A stretch of 20,782 nt of DNA from JBBTCX01 sp964494205 (GCA_964494205.1 CAZBRD010000035.1:1-20782); one strand, 5' to 3'. Shown: positions 1 to 9,440, numbered from the stretch's first letter. The notes: generated from the letters alone by a model not told the origin. A program made the numbers and translations.

Positions 1-24
1 ATGTTCAATCGATCCGCCGCGTGA

Positions 25-126
25 AAAGCAGGGTTTTTCAACGGACTGCTAAGAGCCGAAGAACTCCTCCGCGTCGAGGCCGACTCAGCGATCATTCATT
101 GCCCCGACGAAATAGACCTGCAGGTA
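25..126 (+). other. In-frame upstream extension of gspD without a usual start codon
   Basis: The gspD reading frame stays open upstream of the GTG at 127 as far as a TGA at 22-24. It encodes residues that look like real secretin N-domain sequence (RAEELLRVEADSAIIHCP, then DEIDLQ). No ATG, GTG or TTG occurs in frame between 25 and 126; CTG at 46 is the only near-start. A secretin needs a Sec signal peptide, and none is visible in this frame. Either the true start lies upstream and was lost through a frameshift or assembly error near 22-50, or the gene is damaged. Confidence 0.55.
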
Positions 127-2223
127 GTGGTCGATTACGTCGGTCGTGCGCTCAATCTGCGTTTTCTGTACGGTGAAGAGCTCGGCAATCAAAAGGTCGA
201 TCTTCGTCCGTCTCCCGTGGTGATTCCCAGATCAGAACTACTGAATCTGCTGGCCAGTTTGCTGCGTGTGCGCGACCTCGTGATGACAGAAGAATCACCC
301 GGTTTTTATCGCATTCTCAAAAGCGAGCACGGCGCCCGTAACGCCACCACGGTTCTTACGACCGGCATGGTGCCTAACAAGGATTCCTTGCGCCTTGTGA
401 CTCAGGTGTTGTCCCTACCCGGCGCAAAGTTGGAAGGCTTAGGAGACAAGCTGGCGCAGTTCGTCTCCTCGCCTAAAGGTGCTTTGCTCTCCATCCCGGA
501 GCGCGGGTTGTTGATCGTTACTGACTATGAGTCCCGCATCGCTGTGTTGCAGGAGTTACTCAGTGCGTTGGACACCGGCGAGCGCCAGGTGGAGACACGC
601 ACCGTGTCAGTGGCCGGGGGCGATCCTACTACGCTCGCACAACAAGTGAACGCCATTCTCATCGACACTCAGCGCGTGCGACAGAGCAAAGATCCCGCGC
701 CCGCTGTACGCGGCGACGTGGTGCCCCAATGCGTGGTGCTCATCGGAACCAAGTCGCAGGTCGAGGAGGCCGAGGCACTCCTCAAGAAACTCCAACCCCC
801 AGCGACGGAGTTGAATACCAAAGGCTATGCTCCAATCTACCTGAGCGCGGAGCGTCTGCAGGCGCTAATCGAACATGTGTTACTGGCGCCGGGGAATAAT
901 TTAACCGCACCCGTTGCCGCTTACCGCGACCCGCAGAGCCAGCGGTTGTTCATCACCGCGAGTCCTCAAACGCATCATGCGATCGCGGCGTTGCTCGCGG
1001 ATGAAGACAAACCGCTTCCCGCCACACAACGTCCGCTTCGAGTCTATTCCATCAAGAACCGCAAGGCTGGTGAACTGCTCGCGACGATCACGCAACTGCT
1101 GGGTGAGGGTGCCAAGATGATCGAGGTTGGGGCGACACCCACTCCATCCTCGGAAAGTCCGGCGATTGTACCACCCGGACCCAATCAGCCGCCATCGACA
1201 CCCTCCGTTGTACAAGTCCCGCCGACTCCCTCAGCGCAAAAGAAGGAGACGACGGAAACACCGGCGGTTCGTTCCCTCGTGCGCGTGGAGGGACCGGACT
1301 ATGTGCTCACCGAAGACGCACAGACCAACGCGATTCTGGCGATCGGCACGCGCGAGTTCCACGCACAATTAGCCTCGCTCATCGATGATCTCGATCGAAG
1401 ACGTCCCCAGGTGCTCATCGAGATGACGCTGGTGGCGGTGACATGGCGTGACTCGTTTGATCTGGGAGTCGAACTGGAGGCGTTGGATTTAGGAGACGTG
1501 TGGGATTACTTGCTGTTCAGCAATTTCGGGTTGTCGGAAATCGATGTCGCCACTGGCCAACGGATTCTCACACCGGGCGTGGGGGCCAACGGTGTCCTTC
1601 TCGGTCCGGATGAGGTGCCTATTCTTTTTCGCGCGCTGGCGGTCAAGGGCCTCGCCAAAGTGCTCAGCACTCCGAGGCTCCTGGTCAGTGATAATGCCAG
1701 GGGCATGCTGCGCAACGTTGACGAGGCACCGTTTACCAGTGTGAACGCCTCAGACACCGTGGCCACCACGTCTTTTGCTGGTTTTGAATCCGCCGGAACC
1801 ACGCTGGCGGTAACTCCCCATATCGGCGAAGGAGATCATTTGACCCTAGACTATGAACTCTCCTTCAGCAATTTCACGGGGACGTCGAGCACGGCGGCCA
1901 TTCCTCCACCGCGAACTACTAACTCCTTTCACAGCACCGTGGAAGTACCCGACGGTCACACGGTGGTCACAGGCGGCTTGATCGTCGACAACTTCAGCGA
2001 CACGGTAAATGAAGTACCGTTATTGGGGAGAATTCCTGTGCTGGGCTTCCTGTTTCAAAATTCATCGAAGCAAAAAACCAAGACCAAGATCTTTGCTTTC
2101 ATCCGTCCGGTGATCCTCCGTGATGACCAGTTCGAGGACTTGAAATCAATCACGCTAAAGGATTCTCAGGCGGCGGAACTTCCTTCGGAGAAGGTGCTTA
2201 GTGGGCCGTTATGGATGCGTTAG
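127..2223 (+). CDS. gspD: Type II secretion secretin GspD (5' end uncertain)
   Basis: This is the outer-membrane secretin, the gated channel through which folded periplasmic substrates leave the cell. From the GTG at 127 it has 698 residues. An N0/STN-like domain comes first (VDYVGRALNLRFLYGEEL, residues 2-50). Several N-type ring domains follow to about residue 330, then a Pro-rich linker (about 335-380). The secretin core spans about 430-670, with the motifs LSTPRLLVSDNARG, TTLAVTPHIGEGDHLTL and VPLLGRIPVLGFLF. The start is doubtful because homologous-looking sequence continues upstream to about 55, a TGA lies at 22-24, and no signal peptide is seen. The stop codon TAG at 2221-2223 overlaps the ribosome binding site of the next gene, which is a mini-Rhs gene and not gspE. 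The family call is secure; the start is not. Confidence 0.93.
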   Translation: MVDYVGRALNLRFLYGEELGNQKVDLRPSPVVIPRSELLNLLASLLRVRDLVMTEESPGFYRILKSEHGARNATTVLTTGMVPNKDSLRLVTQVLSLPGAKLEGLGDKLAQFVSSPKGALLSIPERGLLIVTDYESRIAVLQELLSALDTGERQVETRTVSVAGGDPTTLAQQVNAILIDTQRVRQSKDPAPAVRGDVVPQCVVLIGTKSQVEEAEALLKKLQPPATELNTKGYAPIYLSAERLQALIEHVLLAPGNNLTAPVAAYRDPQSQRLFITASPQTHHAIAALLADEDKPLPATQRPLRVYSIKNRKAGELLATITQLLGEGAKMIEVGATPTPSSESPAIVPPGPNQPPSTPSVVQVPPTPSAQKKETTETPAVRSLVRVEGPDYVLTEDAQTNAILAIGTREFHAQLASLIDDLDRRRPQVLIEMTLVAVTWRDSFDLGVELEALDLGDVWDYLLFSNFGLSEIDVATGQRILTPGVGANGVLLGPDEVPILFRALAVKGLAKVLSTPRLLVSDNARGMLRNVDEAPFTSVNASDTVATTSFAGFESAGTTLAVTPHIGEGDHLTLDYELSFSNFTGTSSTAAIPPPRTTNSFHSTVEVPDGHTVVTGGLIVDNFSDTVNEVPLLGRIPVLGFLFQNSSKQKTKTKIFAFIRPVILRDDQFEDLKSITLKDSQAAELPSEKVLSGPLWMR

Positions 2224-2227
2224 GAGG
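2222..2227 (+). promoter_or_regulatory. Ribosome binding site overlapping the gspD stop codon
   Basis: AGGAGG at 2222-2227 lies 9 nt before the ATG at 2237 and shares its first two bases with the gspD TAG stop (2221-2223). This fixes the start of the mini-Rhs gene and suggests translational coupling to gspD. Confidence 0.75.
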
Positions 2228-2236
2228 TATACTGAA

Positions 2237-2803
2237 ATGAGCATGAGACTTGACCAGATAGCACTTTGTTTTGCAGCCGTTCTCCCATTTACCATCGCTT
2301 CAACAGCCAATGCGATGAGGCAATACGAGCCGAATCATCGGAGATTTGTACAACGTGATTCGGCTGGATACGGAGATGGCTTGAATCTCCATGAGTATGT
2401 GCGGTCATCTCCGACGAACTTTGTCGATCCGAGTGGCGAGGCTTGTACTGCATCTTGGGGCCAACACTGTGGAAGCTGTCGCGATTCATTAATGTGTGCA
2501 CAGGATTGCATGGATTACTGGTGTTGTGTTCATGATCGATGTTACGGCAAAGCCGGTTCGTACGACGTCTTTGGCTTTCTAAGAGCGCTATACCGAGGCG
2601 ATATAAAAGAATGCGATGAAAAAATCTGTGTGGGAATGTATTATTGTGGAGCCGTGAATCGAGAAGCTCAGGCGTATCGCGGACTTGTCTACATACTTTT
2701 CCGATGCTACCGCTTCCTTGGAACTAGTGGCGGGAGTTTCCAGGCACCGAGTCCAGGCACGCTTGGGGAATATGGTTGTCGAATTTGCCCGCCAGCCGTC
2801 TAG
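2237..2803 (+). CDS. Secreted mini-Rhs protein with phospholipase A2-like C-terminal domain
   Basis: The 188-residue product starts with a Sec signal peptide (hydrophobic stretch 7-24, likely cleavage after A-N-A26). A remnant of only about 35 residues of the Rhs repeat-associated core follows (RRFVQRD 36-41, GLNLHEYV 48-55, DPSG 64-67), then a Cys-rich tail. The tail contains C96-C97-x-x-H99-D100-x-C102-Y103, the phospholipase A2 active-site signature, and C126-D127, which matches the second catalytic Asp context of that fold. About 14 cysteines in the mature part imply disulfides and an extracytoplasmic life. There is no Rhs cage or PAAR domain. The gene follows gspD directly with a coupled strong RBS, and a lipoprotein gene comes next. 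I infer a T2SS-exported lipolytic toxin; the motif is seen, the activity is not shown. Alternatively the Cys-rich domain could be structural. Confidence 0.8.
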   Translation: MSMRLDQIALCFAAVLPFTIASTANAMRQYEPNHRRFVQRDSAGYGDGLNLHEYVRSSPTNFVDPSGEACTASWGQHCGSCRDSLMCAQDCMDYWCCVHDRCYGKAGSYDVFGFLRALYRGDIKECDEKICVGMYYCGAVNREAQAYRGLVYILFRCYRFLGTSGGSFQAPSPGTLGEYGCRICPPAV

Positions 2804-2834
2804 CTACGGTGGTGCCTTAAAGCGAGGTAAGAAA

Positions 2835-3758
2835 ATGATGGTGAATGAATCGCCCGTTTACGGCGGAACCCTGTGGCTCCGGTCGTTTGTTGCTTTCTCA
2901 GCCATGCTCTCACTTTCAAGCTGCGGATTCATCTTCGTGGGTCCTCCCGACTGCTTAAGGCCCGGCGTGTGTGGGGCAACTGGGCGAATAATGACGAGCC
3001 ACCCCGGCGTCGGAATCGGTGAATTGACTCTCGACGATTGGGAAGTTTTCGTTCCGAACTTTGATGCACAAATTCAAAGTATCGCATTTACTGAAACGAC
3101 CAACGGACTTCGGCTCCTTGTCGCCTCGGACGTCGGTTTGCTTGACTATTCGGGAACAGTTTATGACAGCCTAGGCCGAACTATTGTTGTTGACCGGTGT
3201 GCCTCTATGCGCGATGTCGCGGTTTCCGGCAATTTTGCATTTGTGACTTGCCCGAACGAGCATCGGATTGCAAAAGTAGACCTAGAAACCGGAACGGTAG
3301 TTACAGATTTCGAATGTTGCGAAGGTCTCGGCGAAACCGAACCGCGCACGATTATCGTAACGCTCGACGGAAAACTGTTCGCAGGAAGTTCCAAGCTGTT
3401 TGTTTTCGACAGTATCTCTGGCGAAAACCTCGGTCTAGCGATCGGCACGGGCATCCAAGGTGCCGAACGGTATGACGATCTGGTCTTCTCTCCAGCTGGC
3501 AATCTGCTCGTAAGTTCCAATCCAGACGTCGGCGTCCTTGAATTCGACGGTGAGAACCTTGCATTCCTGCGAGTCCTCATTTCCGCGGGAGCCTCCTTTA
3601 CACAGTCTTCGGGGCTTGCGCTCGCGTTAAACGGAAATTTGTTAGTGGCCAGCGCTGCCGAAGGCACCGTTTCTGAGTTCGATATGGAAAGCGGTGCGTT
3701 TCTCCAAACTTGGCTGGAATCAGACATTCCAATCGAGTTCATAGCCGTTCGCCCATGA
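2835..3758 (+). CDS. Lipoprotein with beta-propeller-like repeats, possible immunity partner
   Basis: The 307-residue product starts at the ATG pair at 2835/2838, preceded by a weak GAGGTAAG ribosome site and 31 nt after the mini-Rhs stop. The signal peptide ends in a lipobox, L27-S28-S29-C30, so the protein should be lipid-anchored and face the periplasm or the cell surface. The body is rich in beta-propeller-like blades (for example HRIAKVDLETGTVV, GKLFAGSSKLFVFDS, GNLLVSSNPDVGVLEF, GNLLVASAAEGTVSEF) resembling NHL/SMP-30-type repeats, but I recognise no named family. Its place directly after a putative secreted toxin fits a periplasmic immunity lipoprotein (inference). It could instead be a substrate-binding or surface lipoprotein. 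Confidence 0.78.
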   Translation: MMVNESPVYGGTLWLRSFVAFSAMLSLSSCGFIFVGPPDCLRPGVCGATGRIMTSHPGVGIGELTLDDWEVFVPNFDAQIQSIAFTETTNGLRLLVASDVGLLDYSGTVYDSLGRTIVVDRCASMRDVAVSGNFAFVTCPNEHRIAKVDLETGTVVTDFECCEGLGETEPRTIIVTLDGKLFAGSSKLFVFDSISGENLGLAIGTGIQGAERYDDLVFSPAGNLLVSSNPDVGVLEFDGENLAFLRVLISAGASFTQSSGLALALNGNLLVASAAEGTVSEFDMESGAFLQTWLESDIPIEFIAVRP

Positions 3759-3799
3759 CGTCCGATCATTGGCAAACGTGATGATGTAGGCAAATATCG

Positions 3800-4918
3800 A
3801 TGTCAAGAAAGGGTAGTGACAACCTAATCACCCCCAAGCGTTCTTTACACGTGAACGACTCGGCGAGACCTCTCAAACTTCGAACTGTCCTCGTGGCGGT
3901 TACCATGTTTGTCGCAGGGCTTTCGCTCGGATGGCGAACACGGCAAGCCCTATTGCCGAGCGCAGTAGTCACAACCAAACCCCTGGAATATACCGTCGAT
4001 CAGTTGATGGCGCTCACTGACGCCGAACTTGAAAAGGTCGATCCGCTCATCGTCAACCTCACCGTCGCTCGTGGAATACCAGAGTTTGAAAAACTCGATG
4101 TCAAGCGATATGTTGAAGTCGTCGACGGCTGGGCGAAGGAGATCCAATTCGACATCGACCGGCATCGCTATCGATTCGAGCAGGATCCCGCGCAGTTCAA
4201 TCACAGCGAACCCCAGTACAAGATCGAATGGCTGATCTCGGACATCTACACCGTGTTCAAGATCGATTACGACATACTCGACTTCGATTTCTCCGATGCT
4301 TCCAATCTCTTTCTGAACGGCATCGTCGATCGCAGGCTGGGCACCTGCGTATCGTTGCCTATGCTGCACGTTGCTATCGGTTGGCGCTTGGGCATGCCCA
4401 TCAATCCGGTGACCGTACCCACCCACGTCTTCGCGCGTTACGACGATGGGAAGGATCGCATTAACATCGAGGCCACCGGCTACGGCGATCAGAAACCGGA
4501 CGCCTTCTATGAGGAGAGGTATTTCATTTCGCAGCGTTGCAAGGAGCGTGGTGCTGAGATGGCCTCGCTGACCCCGCGGCAGACGCTGGCCATCGTGCTG
4601 CTGGCCCGGGCGAGCTACTGGAAGGCAGTCGGGAATGCAGAAAAATATCTTGAGGATGCGCTACGGGCCAACATTCTCTATCCGGCGTATCCCCTCGCCA
4701 TTACCGATCTCGTGGCCGCGTGGAATGCCCGCGCGACGAAGGATGACTACTCGAGCCACGCGCTTGACCACTTGGCCGAGGCAACAAGGAAGATCGATGA
4801 ACGACTGGTTGCCGAGTCAGGGAGGTCGATCGAGAAGCTGATTTTTGGCGAAGACGGTAATCCGAGTCGCATTCATATCGACAGCGCTAATGGAAAAACT
4901 AAATTGGTTGGTAATTGA
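3800..4918 (+). CDS. SirB1/transglutaminase-like protein with N-terminal membrane anchor
   Basis: The 372-residue product has one transmembrane segment at about 29-45 (VLVAVTMFVAGLSLGW) after a short basic N-terminus, so the rest is likely periplasmic. The middle matches the SirB1-type transglutaminase-like core (Transglut_core2): NGIVDRRLGTCVSLPMLH with candidate nucleophile C183, VPTHVFARY with H209, and INIEATGYG with acidic E224. A TPR-like helical segment follows (about 255-310). The ATG at 3800 has a poor ribosome site, so the start is moderately certain. The gene lies between two mini-Rhs/lipoprotein pairs and its stop is followed closely by the next gene's AAAGGAG. Members of this fold can act as peptidases or be inactive; a role in processing or neutralising the Rhs proteins is speculation. 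Confidence 0.8.
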   Translation: MSRKGSDNLITPKRSLHVNDSARPLKLRTVLVAVTMFVAGLSLGWRTRQALLPSAVVTTKPLEYTVDQLMALTDAELEKVDPLIVNLTVARGIPEFEKLDVKRYVEVVDGWAKEIQFDIDRHRYRFEQDPAQFNHSEPQYKIEWLISDIYTVFKIDYDILDFDFSDASNLFLNGIVDRRLGTCVSLPMLHVAIGWRLGMPINPVTVPTHVFARYDDGKDRINIEATGYGDQKPDAFYEERYFISQRCKERGAEMASLTPRQTLAIVLLARASYWKAVGNAEKYLEDALRANILYPAYPLAITDLVAAWNARATKDDYSSHALDHLAEATRKIDERLVAESGRSIEKLIFGEDGNPSRIHIDSANGKTKLVGN

Positions 4919-4936
4919 ACCGAAAGGAGCTAGAAA

Positions 4937-5437
4937 ATGAGAATGTGTGTTCCAGTGCTGGTTAGTCTCGTCACGACGACGACTCTCTTCACTGAATCAG
5001 CGTTTGCGCGGCGCCAATTTGATTCAAATTCAGGGAGATTCTTGCAGCGGGATCCGATCGAGCAACCTTCAAAAAATGCCTACGAGTATGTTTTGAGCAA
5101 TCCAATAAACGATCGTGACCCATCCGGGGCGTTTCCCCAAACTGAAAGTGAAGTAAGAAGTAATCGCAACTACTGCAAAGATCGAGGCAACTTATTGCAC
5201 CCCAACCATAATTGCTATAGAGAAATAAACCCAGGTGGATCGGCAAATCACCTATGCTTTCGCCGAGATTGCGGGTGTTATGATGCAGGAGAGTCGCATA
5301 GAGACTGCGTAGGTCCGGCAAGCGGTAGAGGCCCATTTGGCGGTTGTCTCTATTTTAATCCCTGTCTCGTACTCTTGCATAATTTTCACGACTTATTCCC
5401 TGGTGTTCCTGGATGTCCAATTACTGATCCGGTTTAA
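4937..5437 (+). CDS. Second secreted mini-Rhs protein with unknown Cys-rich tail
   Basis: The 166-residue product starts at an ATG with a clear AAAGGAG ribosome site (4922-4928). It has a signal peptide with likely cleavage after S-A-F-A24. The same short Rhs core remnant follows as in the first mini-Rhs protein: RRQF and GRFLQRDP (33-40), AYEYVLSNP (48-56) and DPSG (61-64). The C-terminal 100 residues differ completely and hold nine cysteines and several histidines (HPNHNCYREI at 88-97, RRDCGCYDAGESHRDC at 109-124). I do not recognise this domain. The shared front with a swapped tail is the usual build of polymorphic toxins. A lipoprotein gene follows. Function is inferred from architecture and context only. 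Confidence 0.75.
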   Translation: MRMCVPVLVSLVTTTTLFTESAFARRQFDSNSGRFLQRDPIEQPSKNAYEYVLSNPINDRDPSGAFPQTESEVRSNRNYCKDRGNLLHPNHNCYREINPGGSANHLCFRRDCGCYDAGESHRDCVGPASGRGPFGGCLYFNPCLVLLHNFHDLFPGVPGCPITDPV

Positions 5438-5484
5438 CCTAATTGAATATGATGAGAGAGCACACACTTGGTGGAGTTACACTC

Positions 5485-6414
5485 ATGAAGACGCATTACA
5501 TTTGCCGACGAGAAACCATGTTAAAGCGTAATACCGTACATATCTCATGTGCCACAAGACCACGAATGATTCTAACGTCCATTGTTTGTTGCACTCTAGT
5601 GGGCTGTTCGGCTACCCGTGACGGGAAGGCGCACCTTCTGGACGCTTATAATACTATCACCATTGGCGATTCTTGGGAGGCCATTACTGATATTCCGAAT
5701 GGGCATAGAAGGGTGACGAATGGGTCGCTGACGGAGATGGTTTCGCGTACTCCGAACAATAAGGTAGTTGAGAAAGTAACGATCTTAAACGACCTCGACG
5801 GTACAATACTTGGCAAGGCATACTTAAGGTTCTGCCAAACGAATAATGTTTGGATCGCCACGTCGGTAATTGAGAAACATGTCGAATATGAGGTAATTTC
5901 GCCGTTCAAACTAGCGAGAACTAGAAAGGAGTCGAATTTCGATGATAGTCGTTATTGGTCCTCGTCGAGACTATCAACTTGGCTTCGTCGTTCAATCGAT
6001 GATCGTGAGCCGTTGCCAGCAAGTGCAAAGTCCGTTCTGGACGTTGTAAGCTTATCCATGCCGCGAATATTGGTAGGTGAGAACAACCGTCCGACAACCG
6101 GCGCAGTGGGCGATTCATTGAATGCCGCCTTCTTTGAGGACTTAAGAGTTCTGGTAAGCCCGCTTAAGAGTGATCATCGATCAAACTTGGAGTTTGCGGA
6201 GTTTGAGAATAGATGCTCGATTATCGACAAGAGCATAGAGTGTCCAATTGTTGAATGGAAAAGGTCGTTTCCGGCAATAGGCGCAACTAAGGTGCAAATG
6301 AGTACGGACGAAGCGGATACGGTAAGAGTTATTGTTGATGACATGACAACAGTTTGTTGGATAACTTATTTTCTATTCGGAGGATGGTTGACTGGGGGCG
6401 GACTTGTCGACTGA
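5485..6414 (+). CDS. Lipoprotein of unknown family, possible immunity partner of mini-Rhs 2
   Basis: The ATG at 5485 is preceded by GGTGGAG (5470-5476) at normal spacing. Alternative in-frame starts are 5443, 5518 and 5566. A lipoprotein signal is clear: basic n-region (CATRPR), hydrophobic ILTSIVCCTLVGC, with lipobox L38-V39-G40-C41 counted from 5485, so about 269 residues of mature protein. Near the C-terminus is a hydrophobic patch (VCWITYFLFGGWLTGGG). I recognise no domain. The gene is visibly more AT-rich than the gsp genes around the cassette, which suggests horizontal origin. It follows the second mini-Rhs gene as the first lipoprotein follows the first, so an immunity role is a reasonable but untested inference. 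Confidence 0.72.
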   Translation: MKTHYICRRETMLKRNTVHISCATRPRMILTSIVCCTLVGCSATRDGKAHLLDAYNTITIGDSWEAITDIPNGHRRVTNGSLTEMVSRTPNNKVVEKVTILNDLDGTILGKAYLRFCQTNNVWIATSVIEKHVEYEVISPFKLARTRKESNFDDSRYWSSSRLSTWLRRSIDDREPLPASAKSVLDVVSLSMPRILVGENNRPTTGAVGDSLNAAFFEDLRVLVSPLKSDHRSNLEFAEFENRCSIIDKSIECPIVEWKRSFPAIGATKVQMSTDEADTVRVIVDDMTTVCWITYFLFGGWLTGGGLVD

Positions 6415-6536
6415 AATCGGTCAATTGCGTTCGATTATGATAGGTATGTTGTGGTGGGCCAAGCCGTAATTCAGGATCGCGATTATATAATCAAAGTGGA
6501 TCCTAATCGAGGCGACAGCCGAAAGCTGAGTCGGAT

Positions 6537-6540
<4 letters not shown>
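6415..6540 (+). other. Short open stretch in the same frame after the lipoprotein stop
   Basis: Directly after the TGA at 6412-6414 the same frame is open for 41 codons and stops with a TGA at 6538-6540, overlapping the TTG start proposed for gspE. The conceptual peptide is protein-like (FDYDRYVVVGQAVIQDRDY, then IIKVDPNRGDSRKLSRI). It has no ATG or ribosome site of its own. It may be the remnant 3' end of a gene displaced when the cassette entered, or a C-terminal tail of the lipoprotein cut off by a premature stop. I cannot tell which. Confidence 0.35.
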
Positions 6541-8084
<1,544 letters not shown>

Positions 8085-8087
8085 CTC

Positions 8088-9299
8088 GTGGCCGTCTACA
8101 GCTACACCGCGCATGACGCCGCCCAGCGATTGCTGTCGGGCACGATGACCGCCGAATCTCCGGCCGAGGGGCGCCAGCGCCTGCGCGAGCGCGGACTTGC
8201 CATTCTGGAGTTCGCGCCCGCGCGAACGATATCGCGAGTTTCATTCTCGTGGCGTTTGCCACGGCGACGTCGCCAGGAGCAGGTGGCGGAAGTGTGCCGC
8301 TACCTCGCCTTGTTGCTCCGGGCCAGTGTTCCGATTTCCGAAGCGCTGAACGTACTGGCACGCGGACGCACCGATCGACTGGCCATTGTCCTCAAGGATC
8401 TCGCCGAGCGATTGGGAGGAGGCGCCTCGCTGGCTGAAGCCCTAAACGCGCACGAGGAGTGGTTTCCGGTGGTGGTGCGAAGCGCCGTGCGCGTCGGAGA
8501 ACTCTCCGGCAACCTGGAAGAAGCGCTCACCGATCTGGCGGAGCATCTGCGCGCCCGCGAGTCATTGCGGCAACAGATCACCGGCGCCTTGGCCTATCCG
8601 TGCATCCTGTGCTGTGTCGGTCTCGGTGTCGTTATCTTCCTGATGACCTACGTGATTCCGCAACTCCTCACCGTGCTCAACGCGTCGGGTCGACCGCTGC
8701 CGATGTCGACGATGGTGCTTAAGCGCTTCTCCGACGTGCTGCTGGGATACTGGCCGTTCATCCTGCTTGGCGTGGTGGTGACCACCATCGCACTTTCATT
8801 CTTTCTGCGCCGCGACACGGGAGCGCGTCTCTGGCAACGGGCCCTGCTCAAGGTTCCGCTGGCGGCGCCTCTCGTGCGCAAGGCCATCGTCGCCGAATTT
8901 GCGCAAGTGATGACCCTTCTGCTTAAGACCGGAATTCCCTTCGTGGAAGCGGTACGCACCATGCAGACGCTGACCCGCAATCGCATCTTACGCGACGAAC
9001 TGCAGGAGGTTGCCAGGTCGGTGGAATCAGGCAGTGACATCGCGCCCACCCTGGCGCATTCGCGCATCTTTCCGCCGCTGGTGGTACACGTGATGGCGGT
9101 GGGGCAGGACAGCGGCGAGCTGACCGCGCTGCTCGCCGAACTCAAGCAGCGTTACGAATCGGAAGTGAAGCTGGCGGTGGAGCGCTTCACCACCGTGCTG
9201 GAGCCGCTACTCATCGTCGTACTCGCGGGCTTGGTTGGGTTTGTGGTGTTTGCCTGCCTGATGCCCATCTTGGAAGCGACGAGAGGAATGACAGCCTGA
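8088..9299 (+). CDS. gspF: T2SS inner-membrane platform protein GspF
   Basis: GspF is the polytopic inner-membrane protein that links the GspE ATPase to pseudopilin assembly. The GTG start at 8088 has a strong AGGAGGGA site (8071-8078). The 403-residue protein contains two T2SSF repeats. The first has AEVCRYLALLLRASVPISEALN (about 64-85). The second has FAQVMTLLLKTGIPFVEAVRTM (about 270-290) and ends with VVHVMAVGQDSGELTALLAE. Three hydrophobic segments are seen at about 163-190, 220-242 and 370-395. It is 3 nt downstream of gspE; the spacing to gspG is longer because of an inserted repeat. Confidence 0.95.
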   Translation: MAVYSYTAHDAAQRLLSGTMTAESPAEGRQRLRERGLAILEFAPARTISRVSFSWRLPRRRRQEQVAEVCRYLALLLRASVPISEALNVLARGRTDRLAIVLKDLAERLGGGASLAEALNAHEEWFPVVVRSAVRVGELSGNLEEALTDLAEHLRARESLRQQITGALAYPCILCCVGLGVVIFLMTYVIPQLLTVLNASGRPLPMSTMVLKRFSDVLLGYWPFILLGVVVTTIALSFFLRRDTGARLWQRALLKVPLAAPLVRKAIVAEFAQVMTLLLKTGIPFVEAVRTMQTLTRNRILRDELQEVARSVESGSDIAPTLAHSRIFPPLVVHVMAVGQDSGELTALLAELKQRYESEVKLAVERFTTVLEPLLIVVLAGLVGFVVFACLMPILEATRGMTA

Positions 9300-9304
9300 A
9301 TGGG

Positions 9305-9440
9305 GAATGACGAATAGCGAAGTCTGAAGTGAGCTTCCAATGACGAATGACGAATCAAGAATGACGAATGGTATTACGCGAGTGTCCATCGGCTATTTTC
9401 CATACCGGCATTCGACATTCGCTATTCGACATTCAGCATT
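9305..9440. repeat. GAATGACGAAT short interspersed repeat with inverted arms
   Basis: AATGACGAAT occurs at 9306-9315, 9339-9348, 9346-9355 and 9360-9369. The right arm (9410-9440) is built from inverted versions (ATTCGACATTC, TTCGCTATTCG). CGAATAGCGAA at 9311-9321 and TTCGCTATTCG at 9418-9428 are perfect inverted copies, so the unit can fold into a large hairpin. It interrupts the otherwise compact gspF-gspG junction and supplies the first codons of the gspG reading frame. Confidence 0.8.

Noticed and set aside
1..24. A seven-codon ATG frame at the very start of the window.
   Set aside because: Too short, ends at once in TGA and has no visible upstream context. It more likely marks a break or frameshift before gspD.
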